This document shows, one piece after another, positions 1 to 8,808 of a stretch of DNA of 64,000 nucleotides. The first letter of the stretch is position 1. Every line of letters begins with the position of its first letter. A program made the translations under genes and the position numbers. Source of the DNA: Thermonema lapsum (GTDB taxonomy: Bacteria; Bacteroidota; Bacteroidia; Cytophagales; Thermonemataceae); contig NZ_JAASRN010000001.1 of the NCBI RefSeq assembly GCF_011761635.1, positions 496,001-560,000 of the forward strand, written 5' to 3'. Below the pieces are notes generated by a model, which saw only the letters and a program-made list of their open reading frames with translations, did no database searches and was not told the origin of the DNA.

Positions 1-42
1 CACTTATATAACACAAATATATGTAGATTTGTTCATAAGAAG

Positions 43-58
43 AATGACTTTCGTCATT
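43..58 (-). terminator. Weak hairpin downstream of the TauE-type gene
   Basis: Six-base inverted repeat (AATGAC / GTCATT) with a four-base loop just past the stop of the leftward exporter gene. There is only a poor T-rich tail on the minus strand, so termination is a guess. Confidence 0.3.
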
Positions 59-71
59 GTCTTCGTTGGCT

Positions 72-890
72 TTATGCCCCCAGCGTTTCTTTTAAAAGAA
101 TAAATACCCCCATCACTAAGACGAACCAGCCAAAAGCGGGCTTCAATTTGGCACTGCTGATGGACTTGCTAATCCAAGTTCCCAACAAAATACCAATCAC
201 AGCCATTAAAGAAAAGAAAGCTAGGAAGGTCCAGTCGATGGCATCACCGTAGTTTTGTACATCCCCAATAAAGCCAATCAGCGATTTTGCGGCTATAATC
301 AGCAGTGAGGTCCCTACCGCCAATTTCATGGGCAAACGCGCAAAGACCACCAAGGCAGGGATTATCAAAAAGCCTCCTCCTGCGCCCACAAAGCCGGTCA
401 ATACCCCCACTACTATGCCTTCTATAAAAATCAAAGGATAATTAAATTTCAAATCAGCTGCCTGCTTTTCTTCCTCGGCTGGTTCACTCCTTTTTTTATC
501 GCGAATCATAGAAACAGCAGCCACCATCATCATAACAGAAAAAACCAGCATCACCAAAATGTTTTTAGTCAGTGTAAAACCGCCTATCTGTGCGATGGTA
601 TCAGGAATGGCAGGCATCAAAAATTTCCGTGTGGCATATACCGAAGCAAATGATGGTATGGCAAACACAATGGCAGTTTTCAAGCTAAGCTGCCCTCTGC
701 GCCAATAGCCATATGCCCCAATAAGCGCTGTCAAGCCTACCACAAACAAAGAGTAAGCCGTGGACATCACCGGGTCTATACCCATTACATATACCATAAT
801 GGGAACGGTCAGGATGGAACCTCCGCCGCCCAGTAAGCCCAAGGTGAAGCCCATAACAACAGATAACAGATAGCCTAAAATCTCATTCAT
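72..890 (-). CDS. TSUP-family sulfite exporter TauE/SafE-like permease
   Basis: A 272-residue polytopic inner-membrane protein with about eight hydrophobic segments arranged as two similar halves. Each half begins with a glycine-rich helix (LGLLGGGGSILTVPI near residue 18; LTGFVGAGGGFLIIPAL near residue 163), the hallmark of the TauE/SafE (TSUP, formerly DUF81) family. Members export or import small organosulfur or sulfite-type anions, but the substrate cannot be told from sequence. A charged cytoplasmic loop (residues about 128-148) separates the halves. The gene is transcribed away from the OsmC-type gene, and no sulfur-metabolism neighbour is present to fix the role. Length is normal for the family. 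Confidence 0.88.
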   Translation of the reverse strand: MNEILGYLLSVVMGFTLGLLGGGGSILTVPIMVYVMGIDPVMSTAYSLFVVGLTALIGAYGYWRRGQLSLKTAIVFAIPSFASVYATRKFLMPAIPDTIAQIGGFTLTKNILVMLVFSVMMMVAAVSMIRDKKRSEPAEEEKQAADLKFNYPLIFIEGIVVGVLTGFVGAGGGFLIIPALVVFARLPMKLAVGTSLLIIAAKSLIGFIGDVQNYGDAIDWTFLAFFSLMAVIGILLGTWISKSISSAKLKPAFGWFVLVMGVFILLKETLGA

Positions 891-984
891 AGAACTTTTG
901 CTTTTTTAAAGATGAGTTCAATTACAGTTTAACCACACAAACATATAAACATTTTTTCATATAAAAAAATCCAAGTGCACTTTT

Positions 985-1014
985 TTTGACAAAAAAAGCG
1001 GCAAAGTATTTTTG
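985..1014 (+). promoter_or_regulatory. Bacteroidota-type promoter for the OsmC-family gene
   Basis: TTTG (985-988), an 18-base spacer, then TATTTTTG (1007-1014) matches the known Bacteroidota primary-sigma pattern TTTG-N19-TAnnTTTG. Transcription would begin near 1020, which makes the in-frame start at 1014 impossible and supports ATG 1053. Confidence 0.6.
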
Positions 1015-1052
1015 TGCGTACTTTTTTAAAACAACCAAACCATGGTTACCTT

Positions 1053-1463
1053 ATGACCAAGATACAAGGAAAATATTTGGGACAACTCCGCACACAGTCT
1101 ATACACCTACCATCGGGCGACGAACTGCTCACCGATGCCCCCACGGACAACCACGGCAAAGGGGAAACTTTTTCCCCTACCGACTTGGTAGCTACGGCTT
1201 TGGGCAGCTGCATGGTTACCATCATGGGCATTTATGCTGCGGGGCGTGATATTGACCTATCGGGCACCTATTGGGAGACCGAAAAAGTGATGGCGAGCAA
1301 TCCGCGTCGTATAGCGGCAATACGCATACGCCTACATCTACCTCAAAGCATAGCAGCCAGCGAACGCCCCAAATTGGAACACGCTGCCCGCAACTGCCCC
1401 GTAGCCTTGAGCTTGTCTGCCGACTTAGAGCAAGACATTCAGTTCTTTTACGACGTAGAATAG
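1053..1463 (+). CDS. OsmC family protein
   Basis: A 136-residue cytoplasmic OsmC/Ohr-fold protein. The signature FSPTDLVATALGSCMVTIMG carries the conserved helix cysteine; a second cysteine lies in the late segment RNCPVALSL, the position of the second catalytic cysteine of the family. These proteins reduce organic hydroperoxides using a Cys pair. Sequence does not separate OsmC from the YhfA-like branch, although the short form and SCMVTIMGIYA segment lean to the latter. An earlier in-frame start (1014) was rejected because the promoter lies on it. A hairpin terminator follows at 1598. Confidence 0.85.
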   Translation: MTKIQGKYLGQLRTQSIHLPSGDELLTDAPTDNHGKGETFSPTDLVATALGSCMVTIMGIYAAGRDIDLSGTYWETEKVMASNPRRIAAIRIRLHLPQSIAASERPKLEHAARNCPVALSLSADLEQDIQFFYDVE

Positions 1464-1597
1464 GCATTCAATCAGTTCAGGTGGGGCGGCAATTCTGGCT
1501 GTATGCCAAAAGAGCGTTAAGGTTTCATATTTGCGACCTTACAATAAACTGCAGCGGGCAATCTCACGCTAAGCACCAGTTTTTGTTTTAAAAGAAG

Positions 1598-1628
1598 AGC
1601 CTTCGGTAAGCTTGTTCTGAAGGCTTTT
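1598..1628. terminator. Hairpin terminator between OsmC and bcp genes
   Basis: AGCCTTC pairs with GAAGGCT across a 14-base loop and is followed by TTTT on the plus strand, with A-rich sequence on the other side. It sits between two convergent genes and may serve both. Confidence 0.5.
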
Positions 1629-1650
1629 ATATCTGTCAAAAGCTGGGATA

Positions 1651-2112
1651 TTATTTTTCGCCTTTTAGAATCTCTTCGGCATGTTCTTCTGTTTTGGGGC
1701 GCTTGATGATGCGCTCAATGGTGCCATCGGGATGGATGATAAACGTTGTGCGGACAGTGCCCCAGTATTTTTTGCCATACATGTTCTTCTCTTTCCATAC
1801 CCCATAAGTCTCTACCAATTTCTGTTGGGTGTCGGAAATCAGAGGAAAGGGCAACTGATATTTTTCTATAAATTTTCGATGCGAAACTTCATCATCCACA
1901 CTCACTCCTACTACTAAATAGCCTGCATTGAGTAGTTCTTGATAATGGTCGCGCAGGTTGCATGCTTGCTTGGTGCAGCCGGGGGTGTCGTCTTTGGGGT
2001 AGAAATAAAGAACTATCTTCTTGCCTTCTTTGAGCAAATCTTCAAGACGTACAATATTGCCGTTTTGGTCTTTGGCTTCAAACAAAGGAGCTTTGTCACC
2101 TACTTTCAACAT
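1651..2112 (-). CDS. bcp: Thioredoxin-dependent thiol peroxidase (Bcp/PrxQ)
   Basis: A 153-residue cytoplasmic peroxiredoxin of the Bcp/PrxQ class. The peroxidatic cysteine lies in FYPKDDTPGCTKQACNLRD, and the second cysteine five residues later is the resolving cysteine typical of PrxQ. The PTFIIHPDGTIERI-like segment near the C-terminus is TFIIHPDGTIERI here. The enzyme reduces hydrogen peroxide and alkyl hydroperoxides with thioredoxin as donor. The gene is monocistronic and divergent from the alcohol dehydrogenase gene; TATCTTTG on the minus strand at 2155-2148 is a plausible -7 element. Length is standard. Confidence 0.95.
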   Translation of the reverse strand: MLKVGDKAPLFEAKDQNGNIVRLEDLLKEGKKIVLYFYPKDDTPGCTKQACNLRDHYQELLNAGYLVVGVSVDDEVSHRKFIEKYQLPFPLISDTQQKLVETYGVWKEKNMYGKKYWGTVRTTFIIHPDGTIERIIKRPKTEEHAEEILKGEK

Positions 2113-2217
2113 AGCTTTTTTATGGTTTATGTTTTCACTTGCATACGCAAAGATATGAGAGAAAGTTTGTAAGTTTGCCCATGCATAGTAATTCTATCAA
2201 TTAACCCAACGAACAAC

Positions 2218-3306
2218 ATGAGTAACATGTTTCGCAACTTCAAGAATGTAGGCAAATGCGCCTATGGACGTGGAAGCTTCGCCCGCTTGGGAGAAATTAT
2301 AGCCCCCCAACGCAAAGAAAATAACGGCTATTTTGTCTTCATCGTAGATGATTACTTCCAAGACAAGCCCTTGGCTCAGCAGCTGCCTGTGGAAAGCAAA
2401 GACCGTGTGGAGTTCATCTATTGCGGAGGCGAAGAGCCTAAAACCTCTCAAATCGACGCTCTGCGCGACAGCATCTTGGCAGAAGGTGGTTTACCCGCGG
2501 GTGTGGTGGGTATCGGTGGCGGCAGCGCCATGGATATTGCCAAAGCTCTTTCGCTCATGCTCACCAATGAAGGTTCTTCGGTGCAATATCAAGGCTTGAA
2601 TCTCATCAAAAAACCGGGCGTATATCATGTAGGAGTTCCCACCATCTCGGGTACCGGCGCCGAAGTATCGATGACGGCTGTATTGACGGGACCTACCAAA
2701 AAGTTGGGCATCAAATGCGACTATACCGTTTTTGACCAAATTATTTTAGACCCCGACTTAACTGCTACTGTTCCCAAGAACCAGTGGTTCTATACAGGTA
2801 TGGACTGCTACATCCACTGTGTAGAAGCCATGACCGGTTATATGAAAAACACTTTCAGCGAAGCCTACGGCTACAAAGCTATGGAGTTGTGCGAAGAGGT
2901 GTATTTGGGTGAAAACGCAGGGCAAACCCCACTGAATGATGAAAAATTGATGGTGGCTTCCTTCATGGGGGGCTTGAGCCTTACTTATTCGGAGGTAGGC
3001 ATATGCCATGCCCTCTCTTATGGTTTGTCTTTCGTTTTTGGCACACGTCATGGCATTGCCAACTGCATCTGTTTCAATCAACTGGAAGAGTACTACCCAG
3101 ACGGGGTGAAGGCGTTCAAACAAATGGTAGAACAGCACGGCATAGACATCCCACAAGGACTTGCCAAAAACTGGACCGAAGAGCAAATAAACAAGATGAC
3201 GGAAATAGCCTTAGGCTTGTCGCACATGTGGCACCATGCCTTAGGTCCGGATTGGCAAAGTAAAGTAGAGCCGGAAAAGATTAAAGATATTTACCGCAGA
3301 ATGTAA
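2218..3306 (+). CDS. Iron-containing alcohol dehydrogenase, KdnB-like
   Basis: A 362-residue group III (iron-type) dehydrogenase. The nucleotide-binding loop is GVVGIGGGSAMDIAKAL, followed by the VPTISGTGAEVSMTAVL segment; metal-ligand candidates are the Asp and His of GMDCYIHCVEA and the two histidines in ICHALSYGLSFVFGTRHGIANC. The overall wording resembles KdnB, the Kdo 8-oxidase of Shewanella that begins Kdo8N synthesis, but its aminotransferase partner KdnA is not adjacent, so the substrate is an inference. TAAGTTTG at 2170-2177 is a likely -7 element, and a strong terminator follows directly. Monocistronic. Confidence 0.8.
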   Translation: MSNMFRNFKNVGKCAYGRGSFARLGEIIAPQRKENNGYFVFIVDDYFQDKPLAQQLPVESKDRVEFIYCGGEEPKTSQIDALRDSILAEGGLPAGVVGIGGGSAMDIAKALSLMLTNEGSSVQYQGLNLIKKPGVYHVGVPTISGTGAEVSMTAVLTGPTKKLGIKCDYTVFDQIILDPDLTATVPKNQWFYTGMDCYIHCVEAMTGYMKNTFSEAYGYKAMELCEEVYLGENAGQTPLNDEKLMVASFMGGLSLTYSEVGICHALSYGLSFVFGTRHGIANCICFNQLEEYYPDGVKAFKQMVEQHGIDIPQGLAKNWTEEQINKMTEIALGLSHMWHHALGPDWQSKVEPEKIKDIYRRM

Positions 3307-3315
3307 GAAAACCAA

Positions 3316-3345
3316 AAGCCCCTCTTGATTCGAGGGGCTTTTTTA
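3316..3345 (+). terminator. Rho-independent terminator of the alcohol dehydrogenase gene
   Basis: Nine-base perfect stem (AAGCCCCTC / GAGGGGCTT), seven-base loop, then a T-run at 3341-3344. Confidence 0.9.
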
Positions 3346-3482
3346 TTTAGCAACTGTTTGCTTGTTCAAGTATTTTGATGACGGTAGTAACGACGACGTA
3401 TCCAATGAGCGAATCGTAGCAGTAAAAGACTACAACTACTCCAATGAAATCATTCAAAAGCCATATAACACAAGCTGCTGCA

Positions 3483-6074
3483 TTAGTCCGTCCGTTCTGC
3501 TTTTTCTATTAAGAACACCAAATAGTTGCGATGCGCTTTGGTTGCCAAGTCGGCGCCTGCATTGCGTTTCATCAGCTCTTTGATACGCTGTAGTTCATAA
3601 AAAGCCATTTCGCGCACCACATGTGGGTATGGCTGCCCTTTGTGCAAGCCGGCTACCTGCAGCAAGCGGTTCACATATTCTACCTGAAGATTGCGGCGGA
3701 AGGTGTTCACTTTTCCGCTCAGGTCTGCCATAAAGATGGCATTGGTCAGGTCGGTCATCATCTCGCTCAGCGGATAGGCATTGCCATAGAGCTCGCTGTT
3801 TACGATGCGAGTCAGGGTGTTGGGGTGCAACAAATGACTCAGTACCGTCTGTTGAATATTCAACACACGGGTATGGATTTCGGGGTCTTCGTTGTTGTTA
3901 GCGAAGTTGAAACCACGTCGTTGCATTTGCAGGTGAGCATACAAGGCAGAAGGCGCATTGAAGGCATCGGGCGCAAAGACATACCGCTCCAGATTGCGCA
4001 TAGCTTGCTTTTGCTTTTCCCGCTCTACTGGCTTGAAAGGCTGAGTAGCGCCCTTCTGCCCCACAAAAGCACGCTCTACATACACGCCCCCTACATAGCG
4101 GGATAAGTTGTTGGCAGCATATGCCATTTCGGTGGTGATGATTAAGTATTGGTTGCGCAACAGTTGATAAGATTCATTTTCATGTGCTTGACGGTAGCGT
4201 TCGAGCAGTTCGCCTAACAAACGACGGCAAAGCTCCATACGTTGCATGGAATAAGTAACTACATCGCCCGACAGGTCATAAATCATCACGCGGGGGTCTA
4301 TGCCTCTGCCCGGCGTGCGCATGTCGTCTGCATCATTGCCAAACATAAGCGCATGTTCGGTAGAGCGCTCCAATAGCTTTTGACGGCGTTGCGCTTCTGC
4401 GTCAGGGTCTTCTAAGTTGCCATAGGCAAACTCAATAGCCCAATGGTCATAAGGTCCGGGCTTGGTGGTAAAGAATTGCCCTTGTTTTGCTTTGTCCAGT
4501 GCTAAGTTGGCAGCGGGGTAGTCCATTACCGATGCCGTCAAGCCTACCTGCTGGGTGAGTTGCTTATCATGTATTTCATCGGGCATATGCAGTTGGCTTG
4601 CTTTCATGTTGTGATTCAAGCCTAAGGTGTGCCCCATTTCATGCAGCACAAGGTAGTACAAGGCATTTTCGACGTATTCTTTGATTTCGGCTTCTGAGGC
4701 ACCGGTCAAGCTCAAAGCGGTTACACCAAACAGGGCTGCCTGATGCATATAATAAGAAGCCTCACAAGCGTTGGGGTGTTTTTCAAGCCACTCCTCTTTG
4801 CTTTGCAGCCACTGGCTGATACCCGCCACGTCGAAGGCTTCCTGCTGACGCAAGCGATTGGTAAAGAACACAAACTCCAGCATGATGTCGGCGCCTAATA
4901 TCTGCCCTGTTCTCGGGTTCACGAAGCTGGGACCGTAGCCCCCAAAAGGCGGTGTGGGCGAAGAAGTCCAACGCAATACGTTGTAGCGGATATCGCCAGC
5001 ATCCCAATCGGCGGTGTCGGGCTGCACGCGTATGTCGATGGCATTTTTGAAGCCTGCTTTTTCAAAAGCTTCATTCCAGCGCAAGCCGGCTTGGCGAATA
5101 ATGTCGCGAAACTCATACGGTGTGGTGTTTTCAATCCAGAAGACAATAGGCTCTACCGGTTCAGACAGCTCGGCGTTGGGATTCTTCTTTTTCAGATGCC
5201 ACTTGTGCACCAAGTCACGGTAGTTCACTGCCTTGGTGGTGGTCATATCGTTCACTTGAGTAGTGAAATAGCCTACACGCGGGTCATCCAATACAGGGAC
5301 AAAATCGTTTTGTGGCATCTCTATGAGGGTATGTTGGAAGAAAATACTCACAAAACGGCTGTCTGCCAGCTCTTCTGCTCTCTCTCCGGGATTTGAATTG
5401 TCGAAGACATATTCTACAATCACGTCAGTATTGGCAGGGTAATTCTTCAAGGCTACAAACTTGGTTTTTTCTTTGCTAAGGTTGCCCAACTTAAATCCTT
5501 TGTATTCGGGTGGGTAGTTGGGTTTAATGGGATTGAAGTGCTCTGCCAGAAATACTTCATCAGCTTTGATAAGGTAGCGCTCATTTTTTTCATCGGCAGC
5601 TTCTATTTTCACACTCACCAGCACTGCATCGCTGATGTTGGCATGGGCAGCACGGCTCAGAGGGCTCTTGGGGTCAAAATAGAAGGAAGTGTTTTTATTG
5701 ATAAACTCGATGCGGTCGAAGTGACGACGCACCGAAAAAATTGCATTGCCACGGAAAGCACCGCGGAAACTGCCAGCAGGCACAGCACCATCCACTACAT
5801 GACTAAAATAAATGTATTCTTTTTCGAGCTGCGGTGCTTCGATGAGCATATACACCGTGCCGTCTTCTTTGTTTTGGTAGAGTTTAAACAGCCCATCGTA
5901 GGCAGTGCATTTCGAGGTGATGTCTTCAATGCTCTTTTTCTTTTTATCCTGTGAGGGAGCTTGCTGCGCTACTTGGGCTTTTTTCTTCTTTTTGCCAAAC
6001 AACTGCGCATGGCTTGGTTGCGCTTGCCCCAACAAAAGAAGGATTGCTACCAAGGGTATCCATGTGTATTTCAT
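3483..6074 (-). CDS. Secreted zinc-dependent metalloprotease (DUF5117 / metzincin type)
   Basis: An 863-residue exported protein. The chosen start gives a clean signal peptide (MKYTWIPLVAILLLLGQAQPS then HAQ); an in-frame start 17 codons earlier would bury it. A lysine-rich tract follows the cleavage site. The catalytic motif LHEMGHTLGLNHN is HExxHxxGxxH, the metzincin zinc site, about 480 residues in. The N-terminal and C-terminal regions match the DUF5118/DUF5117-DUF4953 architecture common in Bacteroidota. No type IX secretion C-terminal domain is visible, so periplasmic or surface location is open. Monocistronic, convergent with the alcohol dehydrogenase gene; biological substrate unknown. 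Confidence 0.88.
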   Translation of the reverse strand: MKYTWIPLVAILLLLGQAQPSHAQLFGKKKKKAQVAQQAPSQDKKKKSIEDITSKCTAYDGLFKLYQNKEDGTVYMLIEAPQLEKEYIYFSHVVDGAVPAGSFRGAFRGNAIFSVRRHFDRIEFINKNTSFYFDPKSPLSRAAHANISDAVLVSVKIEAADEKNERYLIKADEVFLAEHFNPIKPNYPPEYKGFKLGNLSKEKTKFVALKNYPANTDVIVEYVFDNSNPGERAEELADSRFVSIFFQHTLIEMPQNDFVPVLDDPRVGYFTTQVNDMTTTKAVNYRDLVHKWHLKKKNPNAELSEPVEPIVFWIENTTPYEFRDIIRQAGLRWNEAFEKAGFKNAIDIRVQPDTADWDAGDIRYNVLRWTSSPTPPFGGYGPSFVNPRTGQILGADIMLEFVFFTNRLRQQEAFDVAGISQWLQSKEEWLEKHPNACEASYYMHQAALFGVTALSLTGASEAEIKEYVENALYYLVLHEMGHTLGLNHNMKASQLHMPDEIHDKQLTQQVGLTASVMDYPAANLALDKAKQGQFFTTKPGPYDHWAIEFAYGNLEDPDAEAQRRQKLLERSTEHALMFGNDADDMRTPGRGIDPRVMIYDLSGDVVTYSMQRMELCRRLLGELLERYRQAHENESYQLLRNQYLIITTEMAYAANNLSRYVGGVYVERAFVGQKGATQPFKPVEREKQKQAMRNLERYVFAPDAFNAPSALYAHLQMQRRGFNFANNNEDPEIHTRVLNIQQTVLSHLLHPNTLTRIVNSELYGNAYPLSEMMTDLTNAIFMADLSGKVNTFRRNLQVEYVNRLLQVAGLHKGQPYPHVVREMAFYELQRIKELMKRNAGADLATKAHRNYLVFLIEKAERTD

Positions 6075-6301
6075 AACTATGCTGTCTTTAATTTTTTGAA
6101 ACAAACTTTTTAGATGTAACGACAAGGTAGTAGTAAAATTTTACAAAGCGACAATAAAATAAAAACAAAGCCTCACTTGGCAAGCGAAGCTTGTTTTTTT
6201 ATGCTGCATAAGTGCATTATTTCTTCGTAAAGACTCAGACCAGCTTGCAAATACCAAAAAAAACAGACTTAAAAAGCAGTTTTGTGTTGGCTGAGCATCT
6301 T

Positions 6302-6538
6302 CTATGTATCCAAAATGCGGATAATATTCACCGGGCAATATTCAGCTGCCAAACGATTGGCTTCCAGTTCTTCTTCATGAATAAGCACCGAAAAGATGCC
6401 TTTCTTTTCTTTTGCGCCAAGCAACACCGATTTACCGTCTTTTTTGGACATGCGCCAGCGCTCCGGGGCTACTTCCACACAGGCATTGCAACCGATGCAT
6501 TTTTGGCGGTATTGTATGACTCTGTATTTCTTTTTCAT
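6302..6538 (-). CDS. Monocluster ferredoxin
   Basis: A 78-residue protein with CIGCNAC in the N-terminal third and a CP pair (EYCPVNIIRI) at the end, giving the four cysteines of a single [4Fe-4S] cluster as in Thermotoga/Bacillus-type ferredoxins. The middle segment WRMSKKDGKSVLLG is typical of this group. It starts six bases after the stop of the U32 gene, so the two are very likely co-transcribed and the ferredoxin may feed electrons to the U32 iron-sulfur protein. Function otherwise generic electron transfer in the cytoplasm. Confidence 0.88.
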   Translation of the reverse strand: MKKKYRVIQYRQKCIGCNACVEVAPERWRMSKKDGKSVLLGAKEKKGIFSVLIHEEELEANRLAAEYCPVNIIRILDT

Positions 6539-6544
6539 CCAGAC

Positions 6545-7801
6545 TCAGGCTTCTGTTTCGGCTTTCTGCGAGACCTCTACCACTTTGTAAAGCTTATCAG
6601 AAGGGCGCACTTTTTCGGGCACTTTCACGGAGAAGATATCGCCTTTTTTCACTTCTTCTACGGGGCGGTCGTCTATGCGTAGCTCTTCCACTTTGGTTTG
6701 TATGAATCCGGTGGTGGGTCCCGTAATCATGATTTCATCGCCTACGCGCAGGCTGTGGGTTTCCATTTCAAACTCTGCCACGCCGATGCGGTCGAAGTAT
6801 TTGCGTCCGCGACCCAAATAGATTTTACGTTTGGTAGCAGCCGAACCATATTCTTTGCTCCACTCGCCCAGTTTTCGTCCCAAATAATAGCCATCCCAGA
6901 AGCCGCGGTTATAGACCGTAGCCAGTCGCTCTTTCCATTCGGCTATCTTTTCGGGGGTATAGGTTCCTTCGGCGATGCTGTCGATAGCCTCGCGATAACA
7001 ACGGGTAGTTACATATACGTAGTCGGCAGAGCGCCCACGCCCCTCTATTTTAAGCACACTCACACCTGCTTCTATGATTTTGTCTAAGAAGTCAATGGTG
7101 CACAAATCTTTGGCAGACATAATGTACTCATTGTCTATCTCCAACTCATATCCTTCTTCTTTGTCGATGACGATATAGCTGCGGCGGCAATTCTGAATGC
7201 AAGCTCCACGGTTAGCAGAGGCATTGTGTGAGTGCAAACTAAGATAGCATTTGCCAGACACTGCCATGCAGAGCGCTCCATGTCCAAAAATTTCGATACG
7301 CACCAGCTCACCCGAGGGACCCTTCACTTGACGGCGCTCTATTTCTCGCACAATATCGGCTACTTGCTTCAAACTCAGCTCACGCGCCATCACCATCACA
7401 TCGGCAAAGGCGGAGTAAAACTCCACAGTTTCGATGTTGGTGATGTTGGCTTGAGTAGAGATATGCACGGGCATGCCCACACGACGGCAGTAGCTCATCA
7501 CCGCATGGTCGGAGGCGATGATGGCATTTACCCCGGCTGCCTTCGAGGCATCCACGATTTCGCGCATGAGGCGCAGGTCGTGGTCATAAATGATGGTGTT
7601 GAGCGTAATGTATGATTTCACGCCTTTCGAGGCGGTCATATCCACGATTTTGGGCAAATCTTCCAAAGTAAAGTTGATGCTTGAGCGCGCCCGCATGTTG
7701 AGCTGCTCAATGCCAAAGTAGATAGAGTTTGCTCCTGCCTTCACTGCCGAGGCAATCGCCTCGAAGCTTCCCGCCGGCGCCATTAGTTCCATTTGAGCCA
7801 T
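6545..7801 (-). CDS. Peptidase U32 family protein, TrhP/YegQ-like
   Basis: A 418-residue protein starting MELMAPAGSFEAI after three residues, the N-terminal U32 signature, and containing the family block GALCMAVSGKCYLS, SANRGACIQNCRRSY. That block supplies four cysteines that in related U32 proteins hold a [4Fe-4S] cluster. Rather than a proteolytic enzyme, this subgroup (TrhP/YegQ in E. coli, YrrN/YrrO in Bacillus) is known for prephenate-dependent 5-hydroxyuridine formation at tRNA position 34. A C-terminal beta-barrel-like segment (SLRVGDEIMITGPTTG) completes the usual length. It lies 67 bases after prmC and six before a ferredoxin gene, in the same direction. Confidence 0.88.
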   Translation of the reverse strand: MAQMELMAPAGSFEAIASAVKAGANSIYFGIEQLNMRARSSINFTLEDLPKIVDMTASKGVKSYITLNTIIYDHDLRLMREIVDASKAAGVNAIIASDHAVMSYCRRVGMPVHISTQANITNIETVEFYSAFADVMVMARELSLKQVADIVREIERRQVKGPSGELVRIEIFGHGALCMAVSGKCYLSLHSHNASANRGACIQNCRRSYIVIDKEEGYELEIDNEYIMSAKDLCTIDFLDKIIEAGVSVLKIEGRGRSADYVYVTTRCYREAIDSIAEGTYTPEKIAEWKERLATVYNRGFWDGYYLGRKLGEWSKEYGSAATKRKIYLGRGRKYFDRIGVAEFEMETHSLRVGDEIMITGPTTGFIQTKVEELRIDDRPVEEVKKGDIFSVKVPEKVRPSDKLYKVVEVSQKAETEA

Positions 7802-7868
7802 GATTGCTTATTCGTTTTTGTTTGAGCATACAAATTTACGCATTCATAAAGGAAAGCACAAAAGGGCA

Positions 7869-8735
7869 TTATGCTTTGCAAGCGCGAAGCATGCGCTGTT
7901 TGCCCTGCATATCGCGGCGCAGCTGCACCTGCTGAAACCCATACTGTTCAAGCATGTGTTTGCAAGCCATCCCGTAATCCTCGTGTATTTCAAAAAACAA
8001 ATATCCGCCGGGCAGCAGCGTATGCCACGCATAACGGGCAATGGCTTCATAAAAAAGCAGGGGGCGACTGTCATCGACAAAAAGGGCTATAGGCGGTTCA
8101 TAATCAAGCACATGGCGCTGCATAAGCGCTTTTTCCTTTTTAGGTATATAAGGCGGATTGCTCACAATGACTTCCCACTGCTCGTTGTGAGTGGAAGCCG
8201 CAGCTTCTCTCAGAACATCCTTGTGCGAAAACCGAATTTCCACATGATGAAAGGCTGCATTGCGAGCGGCTTGCTCAAGCGCTTGCGACGACACATCCCA
8301 AGCGTGCACTTCGACAGCCGGCAGGTGTTTCTTCAAGGTGATGGCAATACACCCGCTGCCGGTACCTATGTCTAACAAACGAAGTGGCTGCCCGGGCGCT
8401 ATGGACTGCAGCACCCACTCCACAAGCTCTTCGGTTTCTCGGCGGGGAATCAAAACAGCAGGGCTTACTTCGAAGCGCATGCCAAAGAAATAAGCCTCGC
8501 CAAGTACATACTGCACGGGCTCATGACGCAGCAAACGCTCTATATCCTGCTCTATACGCCGGCTTACTGCTTCGCTTAAAGACAAAGGGGCATTCAACAG
8601 GCGTTGGGCACTGCCTGCGCAGGCGCGCTTTTCAAGCAACCAGCGGGCAATGGCACGCGCTTCCGGCTCGGTATATACCACCAAAAGGCGTTCAAGCAGC
8701 CCCCTCTCCCATTCTTTGTAAGGTTTAACAGGCAT
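7869..8735 (-). CDS. prmC: Peptide chain release factor N5-glutamine methyltransferase
   Basis: A 288-residue class I methyltransferase. LLDIGTGSGCIAI is the S-adenosylmethionine loop and VSNPPYIP is the NPPY glutamine-binding motif that defines PrmC/HemK; the N-terminal helical domain with EPVQYVLGEAYFFG is also diagnostic. It methylates the GGQ glutamine of release factors RF1 and RF2. It heads a leftward cluster with the U32 and ferredoxin genes. A TACCTTTG element (minus strand, 8750-8743) lies so close to the start codon that the message may have a very short leader. Confidence 0.94.
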   Translation of the reverse strand: MPVKPYKEWERGLLERLLVVYTEPEARAIARWLLEKRACAGSAQRLLNAPLSLSEAVSRRIEQDIERLLRHEPVQYVLGEAYFFGMRFEVSPAVLIPRRETEELVEWVLQSIAPGQPLRLLDIGTGSGCIAITLKKHLPAVEVHAWDVSSQALEQAARNAAFHHVEIRFSHKDVLREAAASTHNEQWEVIVSNPPYIPKKEKALMQRHVLDYEPPIALFVDDSRPLLFYEAIARYAWHTLLPGGYLFFEIHEDYGMACKHMLEQYGFQQVQLRRDMQGKQRMLRACKA

Positions 8736-8742
8736 TTTTCGA

Positions 8743-8771
8743 CAAAGGTATCAATTTTGTAGCTTTGCAAA
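8743..8771. promoter_or_regulatory. Overlapping divergent promoter elements
   Basis: On the minus strand TACCTTTG (8750-8743) is preceded 17 bases upstream by TTTG (8771-8768), facing prmC. On the plus strand TAGCTTTG (8760-8767) faces the methyltransferase gene. Both fit TAnnTTTG; the two cannot be used at once if this reading is right. Confidence 0.4.
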
Positions 8772-8808
8772 GACTGTATTGGCATTCTTTAAACATTATG
8801 TACTTTTC

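Noticed and set aside
986-1249. 87-codon plus-strand frame
   Set aside because: Begins within the promoter and runs in another frame through the OsmC gene.
3621-5954. Several plus-strand frames antisense to the large metalloprotease (for example 3621-4106 and 5538-5954)
   Set aside because: The minus-strand gene has a signal peptide and intact zinc motif; the antisense frames show no family features.
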